A stretch of DNA of 64,000 bases, taken from the NCBI GenBank assembly GCA_965223255.1, contig CBDCWA010000004.1, positions 1,612,001 through 1,676,000 of the forward strand. The letters are read 5' to 3'. The position numbers and the translations under genes are program-made. The stretch is from CBDCWA01 sp965223255 (GTDB lineage: Bacteria; Pseudomonadota; Alphaproteobacteria; Rhizobiales; Hyphomicrobiaceae). A model generated the notes under the pieces. That model did no database searches, was not told the origin of the DNA, and saw nothing but the letters and a program-made list of their open reading frames with translations. This document shows, in pieces, positions 43,661 through 53,043 of the stretch (within the stretch, counting starts at the first letter, position 1; each line of letters opens with the position of its first letter).

Positions 43661-44473
43661 ATGTCCGAGCCAAACACACAAACCAGATCAAGCAGTCGGC
43701 CGACCTATAGCATCGCAACACTTGTCACCGACTGGGACCAGCACACGGCAATGCGCCAATCATTCGAAGCTGCCGGCTTTACGATTGACGACTGCCAGTA
43801 TCATTTCGTCGACAATACCGGCCAACAGCAGACCTCAGCCTATTCCGGATTGAACCAACTTCTAAATGACGCCGACGGCCGCTTTATCATTCTCTGTCAT
43901 CAAGACGTCCGCCTCGAATTCGATGATCGCGCAAAACTGGACAGCTGCTTGGAAGAGTTAGAGCAGCGTGATCCCAATTGGGCCTTGGCTGGCAATGCGG
44001 GCGCCACAAAACCTGGCAACCTGACAATCCGCATTACCGATCCTCATGGCGACGATCAGCGCCGCGGCCATTTTCCGGCACGCGTCATGAGCCTGGATGA
44101 GAATTTCATTGTCATAAAGCGTCAGGCGCGACTGTCGTTCTCGCGCAATCTGGATGGATTTCACCTCTATGGTGCCGATATTTGCCTGGTTGCAGACGTT
44201 CTCGGCTATACCGCCTATGTCATAGATTTCCATTTGCATCATTTGAGTCCGGGCCGCAAATCGGCTGACTTTTTTCAGAGCAGGGCGGCATTTTCGAAGA
44301 AGTGGTCACATGCGCTCCGCCCGCGCATATTACAAACCACCTGCACATTGATACGTCTCAGCCCTCAGCGGTTCTCGCGCCGTATTTCAGATGCCGCAAC
44401 GGCGATTGCCGAAAAGGTTTTGCGTCGCTATCCCCGCCTTGGCAATTTGATCTCGGATCGAAAGGTCATCTAA
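43661..44473 (+). CDS. glycosyltransferase family 2-like protein
   Basis: A 270-residue protein that looks like a divergent GT-A transferase. IATLVTDWDQHTAM at the start, FVDNTGQQQTSAYSGLNQLL, then FIILCHQDVRLEFDD in the D-x-D position, and FHLYGADICLVADVLGY in place of the ED motif. HLHHLSPGRKS is like the acceptor-side His of some GT2 members. It lies 3 bp before the flippase gene. Confidence 0.75.
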   Translation: MSEPNTQTRSSSRPTYSIATLVTDWDQHTAMRQSFEAAGFTIDDCQYHFVDNTGQQQTSAYSGLNQLLNDADGRFIILCHQDVRLEFDDRAKLDSCLEELEQRDPNWALAGNAGATKPGNLTIRITDPHGDDQRRGHFPARVMSLDENFIVIKRQARLSFSRNLDGFHLYGADICLVADVLGYTAYVIDFHLHHLSPGRKSADFFQSRAAFSKKWSHALRPRILQTTCTLIRLSPQRFSRRISDAATAIAEKVLRRYPRLGNLISDRKVI

Positions 44474-44476
44474 GAG

Positions 44477-45985
44477 ATGCCGACCCGGACGCAAAATGCG
44501 GCCCCCACATCGTCGAGTGTCATGGGCCAGTCGGCAATCCTATTCACCGGTTATGCGATCATGCAAGGCTGCGCCTTTGCCCGCAACATACTGCTCGCCT
44601 ACTGGTTGTCCAAGGGTGATTTCGGCATTACCGCCGCACTCACCCTCGTTTTACAAGTCCTGGAAACACTAAGCGACCTCGGCGCCGATAGGTTGATCGT
44701 GCAGGCCAAGGACGGTGACGACCCCGACTTGATGGCCAACATTCATACGATCTTGGTCGCCCGTGGTTTGCTAAGCGGCCTGATCATAGTCGCGTTAGCC
44801 TGGCCCACGGCGATGTTCTTTAACATCGAACACGCGACCTGGGCCTTTGCCGCCGCAGCAATAGTCCCGGTGCTAAAGGGCTTTATGCACATCGACAGCC
44901 GGCGCATGCAGCGGAACTTAAACAATGCCCCGTTTATGGCTGCTGAAGCTCTCCCGCAGGTCATTACGTTGGCCGTCGCCATACCAATCCTTTATTCGTC
45001 AGGTGACTACCACGCTGCAATCTGGCTTGCCATCGTACAGGCCGTCGTCCTGCTTGCCACCACGCATGGTCTTGCCTATCGCCCCTACAAGCTGGGCATC
45101 AATTGGCCCATTTCTAAACGCATCATCGCATTCGGTTGGCCAATATGGCTCAGCGCAATTCCACTAATGGCTGTCTATTACACCGATCGTGCGATCATTG
45201 GCCGACTGTTTGGGATGGAAGAACTCGCGACATACACCGTCGCGTTCTTGGTAACGATGGTTCCAGCAGTCATTCTGGGTCGCGGCGCAACCGCACTTAT
45301 TCTACCGATGCTCTCCCATGCACGCCCGACCATGGCTCTTTATACCCGCCACTACCGTGCCATGTGTGAAATCATAATCGTGCTTGCGAGCCTGTATGCC
45401 ATGGCGATGATCACGATCGGCGACCAACTGATCTCATACGTGTTTGGCCAGCGTTACGCGGGCCTGGCCTCTCTCGTCTCCATCCTAACCATAGTGTGGA
45501 CGCTACGTATAATTCAGTGTGTGCCTGGCACAGCCATGCTGGCTAGCGCTGACACAAAAGCTCTGCTGAAGGCAGGTTCGCTACGCGCTACAGCAATCAT
45601 CCCCGCGATCTTCGCGGCCCTTTACCTCGGGTCAGTTGAAGCGGTTGCCATTATGGGCATAGCCGGCGAACTCCTCTCGACCGGTTACGTATCTTGGGCG
45701 ACCCGCGCCATAAGCCCGCGCATGTCTAGGATCTTTCTGATGCGATGCCTCTATCTCGCAAGCGTCATAATTGCAGCGCTCGCCATAAAATTGACCTTAC
45801 CTCCAGACCTGGGCTTGTTGCCTGCCTTGCTCTTAACAACGCTGACCATTTCGGCGGCATTTGTGCTGGCGATGTTTGTCATGCCGGCCCTGCGGCGTTA
45901 CCTCGAAGAGGCGTTCGAAGAAATTCAACTCTTTGGCAGAAAGCGGGGCGCCGGCAGGCAACCGCCGCAGCCCCTTAGCAGTTAG
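44477..45985 (+). CDS. polysaccharide/lipid-linked oligosaccharide flippase (Wzx/MOP)
   Basis: A 502-residue membrane protein with about 12-14 hydrophobic segments, of the polysaccharide-transport (PST) branch of the MOP superfamily. The early GCAFARNILLAYWLSKGDFG is the typical first-loop signature. It would move the lipid-linked glycan made by the neighbouring transferases across the inner membrane. No polymerase or polysaccharide exporter gene is in the window. Confidence 0.85.
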   Translation: MPTRTQNAAPTSSSVMGQSAILFTGYAIMQGCAFARNILLAYWLSKGDFGITAALTLVLQVLETLSDLGADRLIVQAKDGDDPDLMANIHTILVARGLLSGLIIVALAWPTAMFFNIEHATWAFAAAAIVPVLKGFMHIDSRRMQRNLNNAPFMAAEALPQVITLAVAIPILYSSGDYHAAIWLAIVQAVVLLATTHGLAYRPYKLGINWPISKRIIAFGWPIWLSAIPLMAVYYTDRAIIGRLFGMEELATYTVAFLVTMVPAVILGRGATALILPMLSHARPTMALYTRHYRAMCEIIIVLASLYAMAMITIGDQLISYVFGQRYAGLASLVSILTIVWTLRIIQCVPGTAMLASADTKALLKAGSLRATAIIPAIFAALYLGSVEAVAIMGIAGELLSTGYVSWATRAISPRMSRIFLMRCLYLASVIIAALAIKLTLPPDLGLLPALLLTTLTISAAFVLAMFVMPALRRYLEEAFEEIQLFGRKRGAGRQPPQPLSS

Positions 45986-46407
45986 TATTCCGAAACGTCC
46001 GGATTATCGTTGAAGAATTTCTTCTTCAAGCGATCCATTTTCAATTGCTTGTGCGCGCGATCAACCAGATGCTCGTAATTGCGCTGCCACTGCATGTTCA
46101 TCTTAGCGGTCAGCGACATGCTGCGCATCGAGGCGATGTCAGGGTCCAGTGTACGGCAACGCCGCGCATCTTCCCACAAATCGTCCTTTTTCCACTCGGG
46201 CATGCCAATTTCCTTAATGACATCCCAGAGACTGCGCATGTCCTCATCATCGCTATCGCCGACGAAGCCAGGATAGATCGCATCATCATAAATGCCGACA
46301 TTCGCAGCCTCCATCTGCGCGTCTTCTGCAACTTGTTTCGCAAGATCCCTGGCGGTAAACGGCGAGACAGCAGCTGCGCCAAGGAAGTTGCGGCGATTGA
46401 GTGTCAT
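45982..46407 (-). CDS. small protein with Tat-like N-terminus
   Basis: A 141-residue protein. The start, NRRNFLGAAAVSPF, resembles a twin-arginine signal, though the hydrophobic core is short. The rest is acidic/helical (DAQMEA, DDEDMRSLWDVI, then basic LKKKFFNDN). No domain is recognised. It overlaps the flippase end by 4 bp in convergent orientation. A well-placed GGAGG-like site (AGGAGGTT) precedes the ATG on the minus strand. Confidence 0.65.
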   Translation of the reverse strand: MTLNRRNFLGAAAVSPFTARDLAKQVAEDAQMEAANVGIYDDAIYPGFVGDSDDEDMRSLWDVIKEIGMPEWKKDDLWEDARRCRTLDPDIASMRSMSLTAKMNMQWQRNYEHLVDRAHKQLKMDRLKKKFFNDNPDVSEY

Positions 46408-46790
46408 TTAAACCTCCTATGAAAATCAGCCGAAGCCGGACCATTGCCAGCATCATGACTTGAAAACCTTGTTGCTACAATTCACTGGAACGAACTGGAT
46501 CACACCGCCCGCCGAGCCCGGGGATCGCCAAACGTCGCTGATCGACGTCTAAAGTTAATCCTGCCTGCGCGCTGCGCACCAGACTTAACTGGTTCGCCCG
46601 TGCATCCAATTCCATTACCAACGCTTTGCCAATCAATGGCAACTTATAGCAACTGGCAGCCCCAATATTCGATTGAATTAAATGCTTTGCAACCACCCGA
46701 TACACCCGGTTTTATCGCCGCTCATCGCCAGAATAAGGCCATTCTTTGACATCTACTATGGCAGCGCCCCAACTAGAAAAGGACAACGCC
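46408..46790. other. intergenic, no gene seen
   Basis: About 380 bp. A 76-codon minus-strand frame (46475-46705) has no motif or ribosome-binding site and is not called. AAAAGGA at 46777-46783 is the ribosome-binding site of the next gene. Confidence 0.4.
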
Positions 46791-47627
46791 GTGCCCATTG
46801 CAAAGCTACCCACCGGGATCGATCTGCATTTCGAGACCACTGGCAATGGAGAGCCCCTGGTATTGATTCCAAGTACAGGCCTTGCCGGCAACATCTGGCA
46901 CATCTATCAGGTGCCAGAGCTCGCCAAGCAGTTTCAGGTTATCACCTTCGACCCCCGCGGTTGCGGGCGCACTGCAGCACCCGACAGCCCGTTTACGATC
47001 GACCAATTGGCAAGCGACCTTGCTGCACTCTTGGATCACCTAGACATTCGTGCGGTACATTTGCTCGGCCACTCAATGGGCGGGCGCATTGCCATTGCCT
47101 TTGCCCTTGCCTTTCCGCGCCGCATCAAAAGTCTCATTCTCGCCGCCTCGGGTTCTGGTATTGCTGCCCGCCCCGGCGATGAATGCGTGCCCGGCCTTTC
47201 CATTCGCATGATGACGCACCTGATTGAAGCGGGCTTCGACAGCTACATCCGCTCCGAATTCACCGAAAAGACAACATATTTCACACAAGCCTACCTCGAC
47301 AGCCATCCCGACAAAGTCCAGGAGTTTTTTGACATCGCCTGGCGGCATCACGCCAAATTGCGTCCCTACCTGCGCCTTGTCATCGCCCGCCAAAATTGGG
47401 AGGCAACACATCGGCTAGCTGAAATCTCCGCACCCACGCTGGTTGTGATCGGCGACCATGACGCCGGCGGCTCCAATCACCTCGCCCAAGCTGAGCGCCT
47501 GCTGGAAGGCTTACCCAACGCAGAACAACTGGTCTTGAAGGATCAGGCCCACGGCTTTTTTTGGCAGGCGCCGGACGACACCAACCGCTGGATAGCGGAC
47601 TGGGTGAACCGTCATGCACAAATTTGA
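46791..47627 (+). CDS. alpha/beta hydrolase
   Basis: A 278-residue esterase/lactonase-type hydrolase. STGLAGNIW precedes DPRGCGRT; the nucleophile elbow is GHSMGG (near residue 97), the acid lies in IGDHDAGG and the catalytic His in KDQAHGFFWQ. It resembles enol-lactone hydrolases (PcaD/3-oxoadipate-like) and C-C hydrolases (MhpC), so an aromatic-pathway role is possible but unproved. GTG at 46791 has a good ribosome-binding site and gives the usual family start; ATG at 46758 is the alternative. Confidence 0.87.
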   Translation: MPIAKLPTGIDLHFETTGNGEPLVLIPSTGLAGNIWHIYQVPELAKQFQVITFDPRGCGRTAAPDSPFTIDQLASDLAALLDHLDIRAVHLLGHSMGGRIAIAFALAFPRRIKSLILAASGSGIAARPGDECVPGLSIRMMTHLIEAGFDSYIRSEFTEKTTYFTQAYLDSHPDKVQEFFDIAWRHHAKLRPYLRLVIARQNWEATHRLAEISAPTLVVIGDHDAGGSNHLAQAERLLEGLPNAEQLVLKDQAHGFFWQAPDDTNRWIADWVNRHAQI

Positions 47628-47824
47628 CATCAAGAACTGAGCCGCACTGCGGTGCGCATTGGCCGCCTATTCAGGCCAGGCGATATTCGATCAGCAGTTA
47701 GCCTCTGTGGCTATCGCTGTAAGCGCCCGCTTCCGGACAGAACACTTATTGCAAAAGCGCGCACAAGGGCCCGGTCAAGTCTTTGAACAACCCGTTATGT
47801 TGAGGCACGACCACGTCGCCCCGA

Positions 47825-49099
47825 TCACCATTTCGCTTGAATTTCAGAGCCGAAGACATCACGCCAATGGGCGTCGCCTTCGACATAATTGTCGTGCGGA
47901 CGAACATTGCGATAGGATTCGGGGTCAAGCCCGCGCGGCTTTTCACCTTTTTCCACACTGGCGACAGCCTCCAGCATCAGGCGACGCATGGCAACGATTG
48001 CCTTGTCCGATGTACCCAGATTCTCGGTCGAGCGATCGACAATCGGCCCGCCCATATTTTCCTGGAGCGCATAGTCCTGCGTGTTAACGCCTGGAATTCC
48101 AGAATAGCTCTTCGTCTTTTGCTCGTGACGATCGATAAAATAGTCGTTGTCACGGTTACTCTTGAGCTTGTACGTGCCCGGCACGAAGTCGGCCCGGCCG
48201 CGTCCCATTAGAGTTTCCCATTCCTCGACGTATTCGGGATCGAGAGGATGCGCCTCATCATAAGCGCACATCAAATTGAAGACATTCGTCGAGTAGTCAT
48301 CGATGGGCACCCAGATATGCCCATCCATTTTTGGCGGCTTGGCACGCTTGCCATCGAAGCCCGTCGTTTGCGCCCGAAATTGCTGGTTGGGCATGAAGTA
48401 TTGATAAACGCGAACATAACGCCGGTTTGGACCGACATGTCGCGTCGACACGTAGTAGTAGCCATAGTCCGTGCGTTCTAGATCAATACTGGGAGTGGTA
48501 TCGATATTGCGGACATCGGTTTTAGAATTGATATCGAAGCGGTGCAGGAATGAGGCATGCACGGTATCCAGTCCACCTTCCAGACCTTGCAGATAATTGC
48601 AATCCTCATAGGTCTTGGACACGAAAAAATGTGTTGCCGGCATCCGCATCCATTCGTAGTCAGGGTAAGGCGGCTGCTCGCCAGGATCACCGAGATAGGC
48701 GAACACAATCCCCGCCTTCTCATAGGTCGGATACGCCTTAAGTTTGATCCGATCCTTCATTGTGCTGTCGGCCGGCTCAGACGGAAGGTCAACACAATTG
48801 CCTTCGAGATCGAATTTCCAACCATGATAGACGCAACGAATGCCGCACGCCTCATTGCGTCCGAAATAGAGCGGCGCATGTCGATGCGGACAATAGGCAT
48901 CGACGAGCCCGACGCGCCCCTCGCTGTCACGAAAGGCGACCAGATCCTCACCCAACATGCGCACCTTGACGGGCGGCCCGTCAGCCTCCTTGACCTCTTC
49001 AGAAAGCAGTGCCGGCTGCCAATACCTGCGAAACAAAGCGCCGCCCGGCGTTCCAGGCCCAACGCGTGTCAAACGTTCGTTGTCCTCCGCTTTCAGCAT
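47825..49099 (-). CDS. Rieske non-haem iron oxygenase, phthalate/vanillate-type
   Basis: A 424-residue ring-hydroxylating oxygenase alpha subunit. The Rieske centre is CPHRH (about 70-74) with CVYHGW (about 89-94). The catalytic mononuclear iron site is in GGLDTVHASFLHRFD (two His) plus a later Asp. Length and the KAYPTYEKAGIVFAYLG segment fit the phthalate 4,5-dioxygenase/vanillate O-demethylase group. No reductase gene is adjacent. The ATG at 49099 has GGAGGATG upstream; the frame is open to 49168. Confidence 0.9.
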   Translation of the reverse strand: MLKAEDNERLTRVGPGTPGGALFRRYWQPALLSEEVKEADGPPVKVRMLGEDLVAFRDSEGRVGLVDAYCPHRHAPLYFGRNEACGIRCVYHGWKFDLEGNCVDLPSEPADSTMKDRIKLKAYPTYEKAGIVFAYLGDPGEQPPYPDYEWMRMPATHFFVSKTYEDCNYLQGLEGGLDTVHASFLHRFDINSKTDVRNIDTTPSIDLERTDYGYYYVSTRHVGPNRRYVRVYQYFMPNQQFRAQTTGFDGKRAKPPKMDGHIWVPIDDYSTNVFNLMCAYDEAHPLDPEYVEEWETLMGRGRADFVPGTYKLKSNRDNDYFIDRHEQKTKSYSGIPGVNTQDYALQENMGGPIVDRSTENLGTSDKAIVAMRRLMLEAVASVEKGEKPRGLDPESYRNVRPHDNYVEGDAHWRDVFGSEIQAKW

Positions 49100-49304
49100 T
49101 GCCTCATCCTCCCAAGCAAATCTAAGATCCTGTTGCACCGGCTCCGGCGCCGCGCAGCACACCAACAATAGGCAGTTTTGGGGCTTTCGTCACTACCCGC
49201 AGAAACCCTATGTCGCGCTGTTGAAACCACCCCAATTTTTTCAACCCATTGTGGTAACTGCACCGAAACGAACCGATCCACATTACCCCAATGAAGGATA
49301 TCCA

Positions 49305-50363
49305 ATGTCCCAAAAAATCGTCCAAGCGCAAACACTCAAGGCGTTCTGCCAACGGGCCTATCAGGCGGTCGGCGTACCCGAACGCGATGCTCTACTGGTC
49401 GCCGATAGCCTCGTTCAAGCCGATCTATGGGGCCATCAATCGCACGGCGTCATGCGCACATTTTGGTACGTCAAGCGGATACAATCTGGCGCAACCAACA
49501 TTAGCGCACCCCCTGAATTTGTTATCGACCGTGGCGTCGTACGTGTGCTGGATGGCAATGATGGCCTGGGTCAGGTGGTGACTGAACGAGCGACGCGTGA
49601 AGCCATTCAAACTGCCAAACAACACGGTGCCGCCATCACATCAATTCGCAATTCCGGCCATTTCGGCACTGCCATGTACTATACCCGCATGGCCGCATTG
49701 GAAGGCTGCATCGCATTGTTGTTCACCAATGCGAGCCCCGCCATGGCGCCCTGGGGCGGGCGCCAAAAACTGGTGGGCACAAATCCCTGGTCGCTCGCAG
49801 CGCCCGCCGGCGCGCACCCACCAATGATCATGGATATCGCAACCAGCGCCGTTGCCCGTGGCAAAATTTATCTTGCCCGCCAACGTGGCACATCTATTCC
49901 AGAAGGCTGGGCCATTGACAGCGATGGCCGCCCGACGATCGACCCGGTCGCCGCCATTGCCGGTAATATTATGCCAATGGCTGGCCACAAAGGGTATGCG
50001 ATTTCCACCATGTTGGATGTGCTGTCCGGTGTACTAAGCGCCAGCCACTTTGGCGGCGACGTTGTTGGCCCCTACGTACCGGAAGGCAAGAGTGGTGCTG
50101 GCCATCTCCTCATCGTGCTCGACATAGAGGCTTTTCGTCCTCTGGCGGACTTCAATAAGGACATGGAAGAATTGATCCGCCGCATCAAAACGGCCCCTAG
50201 ATCACCGGATACCGAAGAAATATTTTATCCTGGCGAGATCGAGGCAAATACCGAGAAAAAATTGGCCCCTTCAGGCATCCCGATCCCTGAAGATACGTTT
50301 ATTGATCTGAACAAAAACGCTGCGGCTCTATCAATTCCAACATTAGATGAAAAGACAAAATAA
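49305..50363 (+). CDS. Ldh-family (malate/L-lactate-type) dehydrogenase
   Basis: A 352-residue NAD(P)-dependent oxidoreductase of the type II malate/lactate dehydrogenase family. WGHQSHGVMR carries the conserved His, IRNSGHFG and NPWSLAAPAG follow, and the segment near SAVARGKI contributes substrate binding. Members reduce or oxidise 2-oxo/2-hydroxy acids, delta1-piperideine-2-carboxylate or ureidoglycolate; the choice cannot be made here. The ATG at 49305 follows AAGGA. The open frame upstream overlaps the Rieske gene on the other strand and is not coding. Confidence 0.87.
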   Translation: MSQKIVQAQTLKAFCQRAYQAVGVPERDALLVADSLVQADLWGHQSHGVMRTFWYVKRIQSGATNISAPPEFVIDRGVVRVLDGNDGLGQVVTERATREAIQTAKQHGAAITSIRNSGHFGTAMYYTRMAALEGCIALLFTNASPAMAPWGGRQKLVGTNPWSLAAPAGAHPPMIMDIATSAVARGKIYLARQRGTSIPEGWAIDSDGRPTIDPVAAIAGNIMPMAGHKGYAISTMLDVLSGVLSASHFGGDVVGPYVPEGKSGAGHLLIVLDIEAFRPLADFNKDMEELIRRIKTAPRSPDTEEIFYPGEIEANTEKKLAPSGIPIPEDTFIDLNKNAAALSIPTLDEKTK

Positions 50364-50410
50364 AAAGCCGGCCGCACTGGGCAGCCGACTTCAAATATCG
50401 TGATCAGAAA

Positions 50411-50893
50411 TTACTTCGGCAGCAAAACTTTATCAATGACGTGGATCACACCATTATCCGCCATAACATTTGCCGAAACGACATTGGCACCATTTACGGT
50501 AACCCCTGCCTTGGACTTTTTAACGATCAACCGCGACGCAGTATTAAGCGGTTTCACTTTGATTGACTTGTGCGGCAGCATATCAGCTGTCAGCTTCCGC
50601 CCAACCACATGATAAGTCAGAATACTTGCCAGCTTTTGCTTATTTTCAGGCTTCAGCAGGCTTTCTACAGTGCCAGCCGGCAACGCCTTGAACGCATCAT
50701 CTGTCGGCGCAAAAACAGTGATTGGCCCTTTGCCGCTCAACGCACCGACAAGACCTGCCGCTTTTGCCGCGGCAAGAAGCGTGTTGAACTTGCCGGCAGA
50801 TTTCGCCGTCTCAACAACATTTGCTGCTTGCGCCGAAACAACACTTGCGAACAATACGCCCGCTGCAACCAAACCTGCTCTAATGATCTTCAT
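50411..50893 (-). CDS. secreted fasciclin-domain protein
   Basis: A 160-residue protein: a signal peptide (1-23, SAQA cleavage) and one FAS1 domain with the two conserved segments TVFAPTDDAFKALP and NGVIHVIDKVLLP and the central YHVV. FAS1 domains mediate surface adhesion. It is a single gene with GGAG before its ATG. Confidence 0.93.
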   Translation of the reverse strand: MKIIRAGLVAAGVLFASVVSAQAANVVETAKSAGKFNTLLAAAKAAGLVGALSGKGPITVFAPTDDAFKALPAGTVESLLKPENKQKLASILTYHVVGRKLTADMLPHKSIKVKPLNTASRLIVKKSKAGVTVNGANVVSANVMADNGVIHVIDKVLLPK

Positions 50894-51036
50894 TATTCAG
50901 CTCCTGATTTTTCGACAAATTGAAGCTTGGCCAAGCTTGATCATAAAACGATGCCGCTCCAATAACAGATCAACAGGGCAATCAAAATTTTTGAAAAAAT
51001 TATTTGCTCAAGAAAATCGTTCTGGTGCTATGCTGG

Positions 51037-52254
51037 TTACACATGACGGAGTTGAAACAAACCGACATCCGTCTGCCGATGTCGGAAACCAACTTCGCAA
51101 TAGACCAAGTAGTAGCGCCACATTCTGCGAAACCTTTCATCAAAACCAAGCTCCGCGATCGCTGGCCAGGCGCGTTCGAAACGCATCCGCCATTCAAGCA
51201 GCGTCTCTGCGTAGCTGTCACCGAACCGTTGATGCTGAGTGACTTCGAGTCCGGCCCGCGTCGCCTGTTCATAGATTATCCGTTCAGTAGGCAGCATACC
51301 GCCAGGGAAGATATATCTTTGTATGAAGTCCGGGCGCCGACGATAACTTTCGAAGATTCGTTCATTGATCGTGATCGCCTGCAAAACGGCAACGCCGCCG
51401 GGCTTCAAACAAGTCTTGAGACGTTCAAAGTATTGAGACCAATAACGTTCACCGACTGCTTCAATCATCTCGATCGACACGATCCTGTCGAACGCCTCGT
51501 CGACATCACGATAATCGCGAAGTGCAAAGTCCGCTTGTCCGGCAGACTGCAGCTTGGCATGAGCGGTTTTGGCATGCGCCAATTGCTCTTTCGACAACGT
51601 TATCCCATAGAGCGTGCATTCGGTGTCACTGATCAACCGGCGCGCAAAGGCACCCCAACCGCATCCAATCTCTAGTACCTTATGCCCCGGCCTGACATCG
51701 AGAAGCGCCTTGACGCGATCCAGCTTCTCGACTTGCGACGCCTCCAGCGATCGTACACCGTCACTATAGAGGCCCGAAGAATAGTTCATTTCAGGGTCGA
51801 GCCATTGCCCGTAGAAGGCGTTACCGAGATCGTAGTGCTGCGCAATATTGCGCCGACTGCCGCGGCGCGTATTGGAACGTGAAAAGTGTCCCATGCCGTT
51901 CAACGCATGCGCCAATCGCCAGCCGCTAGTCTCTTTTGTTAGCGCCTGTACATTAGCCAATCCGAAAGACATCACTTGGAATAGATCCGGTGTTGACCAA
52001 TCGCCGTCGACGTAGCTTCGCGCAAGGCCATGTTCACCCTCATAAACAAGACGCCACAAGACACGCCAGCGATGAATAACAAGTGTCGCGGTCGGCCCGG
52101 GTTGAACACCGACATGTTCGATACTCTGGCCATTTGGCAACTCGATCATTGCGCGCCCGGCGCGAAACGACCGCAAGCGATAGCGGATGAACCAATGCAC
52201 AAAATTCTGTGCTGCAAAGGAATTGTCGGCGGTCCTGGAGCGGCTGGGTATCAT
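51037..52254 (-). CDS. cyclopropane-fatty-acyl-phospholipid synthase family methyltransferase
   Basis: A 405-residue SAM-dependent enzyme acting on unsaturated acyl chains. The SAM motif is VLEIGCGWGAFARRL. NIAQHYDLGNAFY, SIEMIEAVG and YIFPGGMLP are standard CFA synthase sequences. It is the last gene of the minus-strand operon that starts at an RpoE-type promoter and also contains the flavin oxidoreductase and DUF1365 genes. That gene set is known from singlet-oxygen (RpoE/ChrR) regulons. Confidence 0.92.
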   Translation of the reverse strand: MIPSRSRTADNSFAAQNFVHWFIRYRLRSFRAGRAMIELPNGQSIEHVGVQPGPTATLVIHRWRVLWRLVYEGEHGLARSYVDGDWSTPDLFQVMSFGLANVQALTKETSGWRLAHALNGMGHFSRSNTRRGSRRNIAQHYDLGNAFYGQWLDPEMNYSSGLYSDGVRSLEASQVEKLDRVKALLDVRPGHKVLEIGCGWGAFARRLISDTECTLYGITLSKEQLAHAKTAHAKLQSAGQADFALRDYRDVDEAFDRIVSIEMIEAVGERYWSQYFERLKTCLKPGGVAVLQAITINERIFESYRRRPDFIQRYIFPGGMLPTERIIYEQATRAGLEVTQHQRFGDSYAETLLEWRMRFERAWPAIAELGFDERFRRMWRYYLVYCEVGFRHRQTDVGLFQLRHV

Positions 52255-52266
52255 AGGTAGGTCTTT

Positions 52267-53043
52267 TTATTTGCTTTTTTCTATAATTGTAATGTCGTTT
52301 TCGGGCGGCGCGGGCTTTGCCATGATTTCAAAACCCTGCCACCACATGACCAATGCATGCCAATAGATTGAGGCCACCACTTTCAGCGTCAGCAGCGGAT
52401 ACGTCAGCAACAGGCGTGCAAGCCCGAGATCGGTGAGCGCCCGCCGTCTTCCACTGAGCCCTGTATTGATAATCAGCCCGGCATCATCATACCCGCCGAC
52501 ACCCAGCGCAATATGGCCTCCAGGCTTCTTGGCACGAAAGCGATAAGACATCTTCATGCCGAGGAACGGTGAAACGTAAAAGCCTTTCTCGCAGCGTTGG
52601 CGCACGTCCCCATCACCGTTTCCGGCCGGCACAACATAACTATGACGCTCACCATAGGTATTGTTGACCTCGTAGATCATGGCCACCAATTCGCCGTCAC
52701 CGTGCGTGCAATAATAAACGGTCAAAGGATTGAAATCGTAGCCCATCACGCGTGGCATGCATAAAACCTGCACTTTAATGCCATCGCCAGAAATACCCGC
52801 CGCCTCAAGGTGTCTGATAATCTGTAATTTTATCGATGTCTTCGAACCATCACCATGATCGCGATCAAAAAAACTCAATATGTTTGGCTTGTTATACGAG
52901 AACAACCAGAGCCTTCGGCTGAGAGCCTCAATCTCATCGAGATCCAAGAACAACCAGTAGACCCGATAGCGCAAACGATGTGCACGCGGCCTTAATCTAT
53001 GATGCATCACATGGCCATAATAGAGGCAGGATCGATCGTTCAT
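52267..53043 (-). CDS. DUF1365 family protein
   Basis: A 258-residue conserved protein of unknown reaction. The N-terminal YYGHVMHHRLRPRAHRLRY, then LSFFDRDHGDG and VMGYDFNPLTVYYCT are typical DUF1365. It nearly always sits between an NAD(P)/FAD amine-oxidase-like gene and a CFA-synthase-like gene, as here. It overlaps the upstream gene by 4 bp and is 12 bp from the downstream one. Confidence 0.92.
   Translation of the reverse strand: MNDRSCLYYGHVMHHRLRPRAHRLRYRVYWLFLDLDEIEALSRRLWLFSYNKPNILSFFDRDHGDGSKTSIKLQIIRHLEAAGISGDGIKVQVLCMPRVMGYDFNPLTVYYCTHGDGELVAMIYEVNNTYGERHSYVVPAGNGDGDVRQRCEKGFYVSPFLGMKMSYRFRAKKPGGHIALGVGGYDDAGLIINTGLSGRRRALTDLGLARLLLTYPLLTLKVVASIYWHALVMWWQGFEIMAKPAPPENDITIIEKSK

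Noticed and set aside
46475..46705. 76-codon minus-strand frame
   Set aside because: No motif and no translation signal; composition like the surrounding non-coding DNA.
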